Shown in pieces: positions 22,471-32,480 of a stretch of 64,000 bases of DNA (position 1 is its first letter; the number at the start of each line of letters is the position of its first letter). Position numbers and translations under genes: made by a program. The stretch covers positions 7,969,202 through 8,033,201 of the forward strand of contig OZ024788.1 in the NCBI GenBank assembly GCA_964017065.1. The letters are read 5' to 3'. This DNA comes from Haliclona indistincta. Its lineage: Eukaryota; Porifera; Demospongiae; Haplosclerida; Chalinidae. The notes below the pieces were generated by a model. That model did no database searches and had not been told where the DNA came from. It worked only from the letters and a program-made list of their open reading frames with translations.

Positions 22471-24888
22471 CCACAAGTAGCAATAGGTATCCACTGGTAA
22501 CGGATAAGTAACCATTAGTAACAATAAGTATAACCGTAAGTAACCACTACGATTTAGTTTCAGTAACAAATAATTATATATTGAGCCTGGATATTAATTT
22601 GGTCATCATTCTCATGGTTGTCAACTCATACTAGTTGATTTTTTTCAAAAGCAAGGAACAGAAGCTAGAGCTAAATGTGTATCTCCTTTAATGCATAACA
22701 AATGGGTTGATTTTACGGTGGTGCTTCACCAGAAGCATGCTGTGACATTTGCAGCTGGACTGACTGACTCATCTGACTCATGACCCTCATTGTCTTAGGA
22801 CAATATCATGTTTATTATTGTACATCAGTCACATTGTCATGCAGTCTCTATATAATCATGCTGTCAGAGTGTCATGTTCTGTACTGTGCTATTGCTGCTG
22901 GCTCATGATTGAGCCTTGATTTGTCATTGCAATTTGATTAAGTCTTTGACAATATCACACATGCAGGAAGTAAACAATAAGATTCACCGTTGAAGACTTA
23001 GAAATAGAGGTTATCATGACGCTATATGTCACCAGGTGATCAGCTAGTACCAACTAAGAGTGGAACAGTTGAGCTACGATACTAAAAGACCGAGAGGTGC
23101 ATGATATGCACATTTTGAAGAAAACAATTTGATTGTGACAAGGGTATGTTACTACACCAACTTCCTGCAAGTTTTATACTATGGTGAACAATGGTGGACC
23201 AGATGTTGTTCTTGTTGTGCAAACTGCATGATCAGAAATAATCAAGATGGGTTGAGTATTAATTATTTTTGCTGATCATGATGCCGTTGCAGTTGGTGGC
23301 GACTGTTTCAGTACAGTATGCTGCGGCTTGTTAGGTCAAAGAGAACAATATAATAATGGATGTCCATAGTAGGTACAAGAAAATAAAAAGATTTCTAACG
23401 AAATCAAAAGGATGTAGGGATAAAGAAATCTGCTACTGGTCCACAATGTAAACCAACAAGGAGCAAGCATGGAATGGTAACACGATTGACTTGCTAACAG
23501 ACCATAGATCCCTACATCAGTGGCTGTACATAACATTTTGACTATACTATAATTATTTTGTCACAAGCTAAATTCAATTCAATGCATGTCAGGTGTCAGT
23601 CAATAGCAACTAGTAGAACTGCTGTACTAGAGTCAGCCACTGATGTAGGGATCTATGGTCTGTTAGCAAGTCAATTGTGTTACCATTCCATGCTTGCTCC
23701 TTGTTGGTTTACATTGTGGACCAGTAGCAGATTTCTTTATCCCTACATCCTTTTGATTTCGTTAGAAATCTTTTTATTTTCTTGTTTGTGTCCTTTTTCT
23801 TTTACAGTGAGTTTCAAATTTTTGGTGCAGTTCGAATTCGGCAAGATAATAACTATTATTATTATTATTATTTGAGCTTTACAGTGCATACAATGTATCT
23901 CTTTTTTGTTTCCATCATTGTTTTGGTTTGCTTTTCTTGATAATTGCTTTTTAACTTGTAGCTCCTAAATACTGAAACTAGTTCACGCATTTATGCATGC
24001 TGAAGCCTGGATGCACAGCATACGAGCCCCGCCCACTCTGGTTTAGAATTTTCTGAATGGCTGTGATACTATCTGGCAAGCAGCAGAACGGTGATACTAC
24101 ACGAGCTTACTCTGTGAGTTGTTCTTCGAAGACTCCAGACGCCAATATGAGCTCTCCATACGGCGATACTCTACAAGTGTGTTTGGTCACGTGCGTATTA
24201 CGTAATCACAATAATGGCGTCAAACACTCAGCTGACAACTGTTCGTGATCGTGAGCTCGTCAAATGTATATCGTCGTTTCGCTAAAAACTAAGTTCAAAA
24301 GGCACATGCCAGGAGAATTTCACGACTGTTCGTGGGTGTTTTGGTCTCGACACTGCTCGCGTAAAGGCGCTAGGCGAGTGGAAGAAAGAAAGAAAGAAAG
24401 AAAACGAAGATGACGAAAGTCGATTTTCACCATTTCCAGGTTCGTCACTTTAGTAACAATTTCGAGCACTCTCCTTGCTACTGTAAGATGGGGCAACGCC
24501 AGATAGCAGATCTAAGTATCTATGGACGTATAAAATTCATCACCAGGCGAAATATCAGCGTTTGAACGCTAATACATTGTATGTAGCCGCCATCTTGTTT
24601 TCTCGTTCATCCCTACATAGGGAGACACTACCGTGTCTCCCTAATAGGCAAGGGATTCGTCACCAACAATATTACGTTGGACGAAGGAATAAAGTTTAGT
24701 GAGTAGCTAGGAGAAGACATATTAACAGCTTAACTTTGGTCAAATATCTGCAAGGAAGCATGCATGTATTAGTCTAAGACATGTAGGATCAAGCTAGTGT
24801 AGTAAATGTACATGCACATGCACACTGCTTACGGAGTAGGACAAAGTGAGCACTGCAATTTTTGATAGAAAAAAAATCTCACAATATT
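22471..24888. other. Repeat-rich intergenic region between NLR-2 and NLR-3
   Basis: No gene recognised. It holds a GTAACCA-like degenerate repeat near 22470-22570, an inverted-repeat element at 23390-23790, a short ATT repeat near 23860, a GAAA repeat near 24385, and sequence from 24000 to 24650 whose layout resembles 28280-28740 (Arg/Lys-poor, GAAAGAAAG run, ending near GCCATCTTG). Confidence 0.6.
23390..23790. mobile_element. Foldback element between NLR-2 and NLR-3
   Basis: Two arms of about 145 bp in inverted orientation, 23386-23530 and 23634-23785, around a spacer of about 100 bp. The arms share CTGATGTAGGGATCTATGGT at the inner ends and GTTAGAAATCTTTTTATTTT at the outer ends, with few differences. 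No coding capacity. Probably a MITE or foldback transposon. Confidence 0.75.
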
Positions 24889-27800
24889 TTACACTATAAC
24901 AATATCAATAGGATGAAGTCCTCTACTTACTCTATCTTTATTGATACCGTCAATATTTTGTTCAAAATCTCTGGTTGTAGTAGTGTACAGTCTTTTTAGA
25001 GAAGTGGTCACACCGAGTGAACTAGTAAGAGATAAGCCATACCATCTGCCAGAGTATGCGATATCAAGTATTTGCAAATAGCGACCGGTTTTCAATACTT
25101 GAGCAATACACTCTGCATCATGGTCAGTTATACGTCTACCACGCAAGTACAACTGAAGTAGAGAGGTATTGTGTTCGAGTACTTGAAATATGCAGGGTAC
25201 TATATGATTCGATTCAGATGCATGCTCATAACAGGATAGATGAAGATGTGTAAGCGTGTTGTTTACTTGAAGCATTTTAGTAAGAGATATACCAGTGTCT
25301 GGATCTATACCAGTTATGCCAGTATAATTTAGATTTAAGTTGACTAGAGTTGAATTGTGCTGAAGACCTTCAAAGATGCAGCGAGCCCCCGAGTCCGAAA
25401 ACTTGTCATTCCTCGAAAGATCAAGATGGGTGAGTGATTTATTTTCTTGAAGCATTTTAACAAGAGACTGAGCTGTATCCGGATCTGTAGCTGTTATACC
25501 AGTATAGCTTAAATTCAAGTTGACTAGAGTAGCATTGTATCGAAGGCCTTCAAAGATATAGGCTGCACTGAAATTTGAGAATAGCATACTGTTTTTTGAT
25601 AGGTCAAGGTAAGTAAGCGATCTATTTGTTTTAAACATTTCAGAAAGAACAGATCCATTTAGTTCAGTGTGATGCAATTTCATGTCAAGTAAGCTGAGTT
25701 TTACAAGAGAATAGTTTGTCTGTAGTGCTTCGGCAATATGTAGCAGACCATTATCACAAGTGGCAACGTTATTGTACAATGCAAGTTCCTTGATTGCTGG
25801 GGATTGCTTTAGGTGAGATGCCATAAATTTAGTTCCCTGGGCAGTAATGGATAGTTTATAAAACTCCAATATCAATTTTCCTGATTCACAAATTATTGGC
25901 GAAATAGGATACTTTGAGAGTTCACTCAATAATAAATTTAAAAAGTGGTCATCAATGTTCCCGATTGAAAGATGTAAATTTGGTGCATTTAAAGAAGTAG
26001 ATAAGAATGTAGCTAAAAAGTAGCCAATTGATAAAAAATCTACAGGAACTAGGACACCAGAATTAAGTTTTTCGTTTGCACAGGGTAAAAACTTGGGATC
26101 AACTAGTTGGGACAAGGACGGTTGTTGTGCTTCAAAGAAACAGTGTAGCAAAGGCAAAAGCTCCTGAAAATGTGATTTATCATGTTGAAAAGAAGAAACA
26201 AACTTTTGTATTTCAACATTTTCTAATTTGGTGAAGCCACAATAGTAATGAAGTACAGATTGAAAACGAGGACTCTTGCTTGTAAAGAATTCCTTGAATA
26301 CTCTTAGTTGTTTACTCGAATTCATCTGTGAAATACGATAGGCTGCAAGAAGCTCTTGAACAGAGAGATGAAGAAAGTTGTACGAGAGAGATTTGCTGTA
26401 AAGTGTGAGCCCTTCAACAGCCTGGAGAAGTCCTAAAGATGGCAGATCATGTGGCAAGTTAGATGATCGTAAGTCCTTTGAGTAAAACACAACTTTGTTA
26501 TGCATTACTCCATTGTATGCCAACAAGCTAAGGTTGTTTAATTTAAACTTGATGTCATCAGGAAGATTGTCGAATGAAGAAAAATCTGGTAAGCATGCAT
26601 CATGTTTATGTGTTGCCTGTTCCCGGACAATGCAGCAGAGTACTAGAGAACAGAAAAGCTCATGAAGTGTGGTAGGTAGTGCACCTTTCATTGTTAAGAA
26701 TATGTGCACTAGTATTGCTACATGCAGAGGTACATAACAGTAGCCTTCTATAACTGGATGATCCTTGACATGTTGGACAAGTTTCTCAATGCATGTATTG
26801 TTGCCATCTAAAGCCCTTTCGATGTACTCATAAATTTGGTATTGAGCAAATCCCAAAATCTCTACTCGTTGATCAGCTATGTGAATTATGTTTCCCGAGG
26901 ACACAGGGCGAGAAGTAATAAGAACAGTACTTTGATGAAGAGAAAGCTCATGTGGCTGTCTAAGTATTGTGGAGACAAGTGAATTAATCATTAGTTTATG
27001 GGGAAACTCATCCCATCCATCAAAAATAAAAAGAACATTTTTTCCATTGGTAGCTTGTAGTTGAGAGTCAATACTTTCAAACTTTTCTCTTAGTTTACGA
27101 GATGGTAAAATGTCAGATAATGTTGTAGCATTCTGAACGGCTTCATCTCGTAGATAAGCAAGAACCACTACATCAAATCTCGCTAGCCAGGAAGCACCTT
27201 GCGCCCATTGGTGGCAAATGTGCAGAGCAAGAGTACTCTTTCCTCCCCCTGGGGCTCCTTCAATGAGACATATTCTAGGTAGTTGTGGAGGTGGTGGCAG
27301 CACAATAAGTGGTTGAGGTGATGGAATGATGTCATGGAGATCAATAGATTTCTTGCAACTAAGAATTGTCTCAATCTTTCCCTGCTGAGCAAGTCTGATC
27401 ATTTCTTCCTCTGGTCCACCACGTCTTAGACCCTTCTCTCCAATCATTGCAAGCTTTATGAACTCGCATTGTGGAAGATGTGTCCAGTGTTGGGAGGTAT
27501 GGCTGTGAGACATAGAAGTATAAAGTTGTCGAAGATAATTTGAATAAGAAACGAGAGACGCACAATGAGACGGGTTGGACAAAGAATCTGTAAAAATGAT
27601 AAAAAAATAATATCTGTGCATGCATGATCATCTACTATACATCGTTCCTAGCCCCTCCGAAGTTATACCATGCCTACCTGTGGTGTATCATGAATATACC
27701 ACGGGTAGGCATGGTATAACTAATACTTGTTATAAAAACATTTAAACAAAAATGAAAGAGATTTAGGGTTGGTACATGTATCGAAAAAGTATGGAAACAA

Positions 27801-30800
27801 GATTTAAAATAAAAAGTACTGTAACAATAGCAGTGTAATGCTACCTCCCTATTAAATTAACCACAACTATCGAAAGCAGTTAATTTAGGGAGGTAGCATT
27901 ACACTGCTATTGTTACAGTACTTTTTATTTTAAATCTTGTTTCCATACTTTTTTGATACATGCACCAACCCTAAATCTCTTTCCTTTTTGTTAAAATGTT
28001 TTATTACTTGTTTATTTTCTTTTTTTATTAATGACTAAGTTGGCACTTATGCTAATACAGTGTAAAGAGAACTATTCCACTGACTGCACTGGATCGACTC
28101 TGCTGCAAGCAACACGTACCATGCAACATTAGACAAGCTTAAGTTAGCATTCTTACAAGCCTGAACAGACAAATCCAATGTGATTTTCTCGTTCTCTGCT
28201 GTGAACACTGCTAGTGCATGTGTAGTGGCAGCAGCACTCGTGTTCCAAGCAATTTGTACTAAGGTGCGCTTGTATTAGAATAATTACATACACGGGCGTG
28301 CGCGAGTAGGCGTAACCTAGTAACGGAGTTCAAGCAGAATACATGGGATGGCGTCTGTTATGGACCAAAAATCGCTGTTTTTCTGGAAATACTCGCTTCT
28401 CCCAGTGTTTTAGGCCTAAATAGATATCAGGTGCACTGATGGTCATAGGTAGCGTTGCTTCTATGTACGTTTAGTTGCGTTGGGTTCGCTCACTACTGTG
28501 CTAGACTCGCTGAAGAATAAGAAGAAAGAAAGAAGAAAATGAACAAAGGGGTGACCACGTGTACTCTGGTTTACCACCTTAGACCTGGTTTCTTTTGCTT
28601 CTGAAGGTCTCTTCGTAATCGCACAAATCGTGCAAAGAGCTTCAAAACGTTAGATTAGCTTGAAACGCCCGTACGGCGAAGATATGGCAGTGCCATACTT
28701 AGTGCCTCCAGGCGAGACGCCATCTTGTCATGCCCACAGCAACTGGCCTTAAAGTCTTTATTAGTAGACTCATTAAAAGCGCTTACTTCTTAGGATAGCC
28801 CGTAGGTAGTTAAAATACCTCTGATGTCGTCAACAGCCAAGATATACGTGAATTATTGCGTCTAGCCAGTTCATTAAAGAAACTGCCAGTGGAACAAATC
28901 GAATGTTCCATTATTTCCTGGCAAAGTGACCGTCCATGAGTGAATAGGCCATTCCCAGTAAGGGCAAAGTATGCATGAAATGCATGCGTGGGCGTACCAC
29001 TCTGCTTGGCCACAGCACTGGAGTACACTGTACAAGGTGATTACGTAAGTGCTAAAATTAATACACGAATTTATATGGGGCTTATGGAGGTATTTCGATG
29101 TCTTTATAGCACTCTAGAATTGTACCCATGAGTGGTACAATTCGTTTGTACTCCCAGTGCATACATTTGCATTGGGAGATAGCCGTGTAACAATAGGCCA
29201 TTCTCACTAAGAGCCTAAAGAATTTAATTAGCATTAATGGCTTGTGAATTGGGTTCCGGGCTAGGCTGGAGTACAAGGTGATTATGTAAGCGCTAAAATT
29301 AATACATGAATTTATATGGGGCTTATGGAGAAAATAGCGGTATTTTTGACGTCTTTCTAGCGCTCTCCGTATACTTGGCAACCATGTGGCCTTGCTGTTT
29401 GGATTCTTCTATCTGCGCTCTGTGGAAGGCAAAAGACTGCGCATGCATTGGCAACAGCGTTGTGGAGAAACAGGCGCGTAAACAAGGCCTACTCGCAATG
29501 TGCTGGTATGTGGGTATAGCTGCCAGCGCTTACTCGAACTCACTGTCTGTTGTGGAGCCTGTGTCCTTATCGTTTCAGTTTAGCTACATTGCGAGTAGGC
29601 CTTGTTTGCGCGCCTGTTTCTCCACAACGCCGTTGCCAATGCACGCGCAGTCTTTTGCCTTCCACAGAGCACAGATAGAAGAATCCAAACAGCAAGGCCA
29701 CATGGTTGCCAAGTATACGGAGAGCGCTAGAAAGACGTCAAAAATACCGCTATTTTCTCCATAAGCCCCATATAAATTCATGTATTAATTTTAGCGCTTA
29801 CGTAATCACCTTGTACTCCAGCCTAGCCCGGAACCCAATTCACAAGCCATTAATGCTAATTAAATTCTTTAGGCTCTTAGTGAGAATGGCCTATTGTTAC
29901 ACGGCTATCTCCCAATGCAAATGTATGCACTGGGAGTACAAACGAATTGTACCACTCATGGGTGGGTCTGGCGGCAACCATGAATAAATTTCATGGCTCA
30001 CAGCAAGACAGTAGTGCCTGCTTTGCCAACGATTTAGGTAAGGTGCATGCCAGCAGCCCTACTGGAAGGTGAAGCACTCTGTAGTGCGCACCTTATATAC
30101 ACAACGAGCACACTAACGCTAGTGGGACTTCGAACAAGTAATAACAAAGCCATTAATGTATGGCTCCTCGTGTAACATTGGATTTGTCTGCACTCGCTTC
30201 CGGTCACGTTGTTAAAAATAGACCGCAAGCTCGTGCAAACAAATCCAATGTTACACGTGGAGCCATTGATACATTAACTATTACTCGACCACTCGACGTG
30301 ACATCACGTAATACATTTTGATTTGGAGGAAATTTTAATTCCTTATCCCGTATTGTAATATCTATGGTCCCACCAAAATGGCTTAGTGATTTATATATGG
30401 CACATTGACAAGAGCAAGACAGAGTTAGTAGCCAGATCCAAGCGAGTGAATTGTTGTTGTTCATAACTGTACTGTTGCACAAGGCTCCATATTGTGTTTA
30501 CACTAGACAAAATAACCAGGCCAGCTCAGCATGACATAGCTTTAACTCATTAGTGACTGAATTATTTTGACGAAAATTCGACTTGCTCTAAACTGACAGT
30601 TTGTCTTGCATTTTCTACAACATGCAGTACGTTAGCTGTTCCAAACTAGCACTGTTGTTTCCTGGTAAGTCAACGTTTACGACCATGTACTAAAGTCTGA
30701 GTTGGCCACTCCCACTTCGGAACTGAAGCCGCTTAAGTGCTGCGACCTCGTCATTTTCCAGCCAATTTTGGTCTTCGTTTAGCCCTTGTGACTGATACAA

Positions 30801-32250
30801 AAACCTGGTGGTGTCCAGGTGAGCAAACAGCATAGTTTAGACCATATTTCATGCCCAAGTATGCATTTCCGGGCATCCTGAAGCCTTAAAAATGCCAAAA
30901 GTGGCGAGGGGCTCTGCCCCTTCGAACCCCGGGTTAACAGGGGGACACCCCCTTTAAAATTCCTCTCGTGCTGTACGTTTTATTGGGGAGGGCGCGCCGA
31001 AAAACAGGTGGTTTTTTCAGGTAAAGTCATCTTTTGCAAATAAACTTGATTTGACCTTTCTAGAGCACTTTTTATGACGTCTAGAGTAGGTGGAGTCAAT
31101 TATGGCGGCTAAAGCCGCTATAGGCCTTAAAGGGTTAATTGCCAATGTAAACACCTGAAAATGCGTGCCGGCAATAGTCTGCTATTGAAAATCAAAGCAT
31201 GGCACCACTTTGATTGGTAGTAAAAATGCTAACAATGCGGGCTGGGCCAGGTAAGGAACTACCTTTGCTAAATGAAGACCCTAGTAATATTATGAGTCTT
31301 GAAAAGGAAAGCACTAGGCAAATGAGGACGCCGCAAAGCATATGTAATGTAGCCCCTTGTTACTCATTCCATAAGATAGCTCTGACAAAAGCTGTACAGA
31401 ACATAAAGGTGTAGTGTAAATGCAGTTCTAGAGTATTTTGTTTTGACTGAGGTAGCCTGGTCACTAATCCCATGTGATGCTGATGTCTATTGTGCCCAGT
31501 ACTACAATAAACCATTGGCAATCACATCACACAACTTATGCGCCTATCATTGTGACGCCCACCACCCCCAACACGAGGTAGGGGGCATTTGACACGTTAG
31601 TATTTTCAGTAAAACACGGACATGTAGCATAGTCTTCTCTGTTTGGACTGTGCACCAGTAGGGGCTAAGTGGGGGGATTTGCATGCCAGTCGCTCCCACC
31701 CCTGGTGCATTGTAAAAACCACAAGTGCAAAATCCCCACATTGCCCCACCTCGCCCCATGTTGGGGGTGGTGGGGCGTGACATTGATAGGCGCATTACAG
31801 CTAGTATTGAGATGTGATCTGATGCTGTAAAGCCCTCCTCCTCCTTCCCAACTTTAATACATAACACCAGTGCTAGGTTATTATTATACCTTCCTCATCT
31901 GAAGAGCTGCCACTTTCAGTCAACAATTCAGCGATTTTCTTTTCTAGATCATTTGAACCACACTTCACGAACACTCGACACAATCGCTTGTACGTAGCCT
32001 TTGGTCCTTGTTTTAGTTTCCATTTCCTTAGCATTGCAATCTTTTGTGCACATACAGAGTGAGGATTAGATCCTAGTATAGCAATTTCCTCAGCTTCAGT
32101 TAGTCCCAAGAAAGGAGAAACTGCTCGCCAGTCAGTAACCCAAGTAGCTATTTCAGCCAAATGCGCTTCTGAACACAGCTGACTTAAGCCAGCAGCTGCT
32201 GGTAGCTGAGACAGAGCATATGTACGATCTTCTTCAGTACTATCGGTCAT
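24889..32250 (-). CDS. NLR-3: DEATH-NACHT-LRR receptor with a 4.3-kb intron
   Basis: Proposed as two exons: DEATH exon complement of 31890-32250 and NACHT-LRR exon complement of 24889-27587, giving 1019 residues. The DEATH exon begins MTDSTEEDRTY, has WRAVSPFLGLTEAEEIAILG and ends at GAG GAA G before a GTATAA donor. The NACHT exon follows an ACAG acceptor and continues in phase 1, the same phase and place as the NLR-1 intron. The NACHT exon has SYSNYLRQLYTSMS, Walker A GAPGGGKST, Walker B VLFIFDGWDEF and LRRs (LDLSRNDKFSDSGARCIFEG). The intron holds at least six foldback elements. Without splicing, the DEATH exon would be a stand-alone 125-residue protein and the NACHT exon would lack a credible start. 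The join is inferred; both halves are certain. Confidence 0.75.
27662..27720. repeat. Near-perfect hairpin
   Basis: GTTATACCATGCCTACC and its exact reverse complement enclose a short loop, about 59 bp in all, inside the NLR-3 intron. It is possibly a very small MITE. Confidence 0.75.
27720..28012. mobile_element. Palindromic MITE in the NLR-3 intron
   Basis: Almost the whole 290 bp is one palindrome: GAGATTTAGGGTTGGT near 27758 and AACCCTAAATCTCTTT near 27967, continuing inward through GGGAGGTAGCATTACACTGC to a centre near 27865. No coding capacity. Confidence 0.85.
28850..28950. repeat. Dispersed repeat copy (other copy near 52740)
   Basis: The text CTGCCAGTGGAACAAATCG followed by ATGTTCCATTA and TCCTGGCAAAGT recurs at 52747-52795. 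It includes a small palindrome (GGAACA...TGTTCC) and is part of an unclassified dispersed repeat. Confidence 0.6.
29034..29963. mobile_element. Large foldback element (about 0.38-kb arms)
   Basis: Arms at 29124-29501 and 29585-29963 are near-perfect inverted copies around an 83-bp spacer. The stretch at 29034-29120 is a further partial direct copy of an internal piece (29277-29365: GGTGATTA, GCTAAAATTAATACA, TTATATGGGGCTTATGGAG). Mirror-image short reading frames on the two strands are side effects of the symmetry. No transposase is visible. Confidence 0.88.
30134..30290. mobile_element. Small palindromic MITE
   Basis: Arms of about 57 bp (30134-30191 and 30234-30289) share TGTAACATTGGATTTGT and ATGGCTCC in inverted orientation, with a 40-bp centre. 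Confidence 0.75.
31539..31796. mobile_element. TIR MITE beside the NLR-3 DEATH exon
   Basis: The ends are ATGCGCCTATCA and its reverse complement, continuing into G/C-rich inverted sequence (CCACCACCCCCAACA), and are flanked by TA or TTA. About 258 bp, non-coding. Confidence 0.75.
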
Positions 32251-32480
32251 AGCTAGCTAGATCCAATGTTGTGTTCCTCGAATCGATCAAGTCACGTGCA
32301 CGCCCAACAAAATTCTTAAAACACGTACTTAATTATTTTTTCTGAATAATTAGGGACAGATCAGAAAAATAACTTTCTCTGCATCACTCTGTTAATAATA
32401 CTACTCCAAGTATAGTGAGTAATGAGTCACAAGACAAAGAATAATCATATTTTCAAGAGTATAGCGTAATAATAATGTGT

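Noticed and set aside
29306..29987. Mirror-image open frames on both strands
   Set aside because: They are products of the foldback symmetry and have no family similarity that I recognise.
30920..30960. tRNA-like TTCGAACCCC sequence
   Set aside because: No cloverleaf arms or acceptor stem could be found around it.
31873..32250. Stand-alone DEATH-domain protein
   Set aside because: The frame ends only a few codons past a phase-1 donor that matches NLR-1; I prefer it as exon 1 of NLR-3, but a short isoform remains possible.
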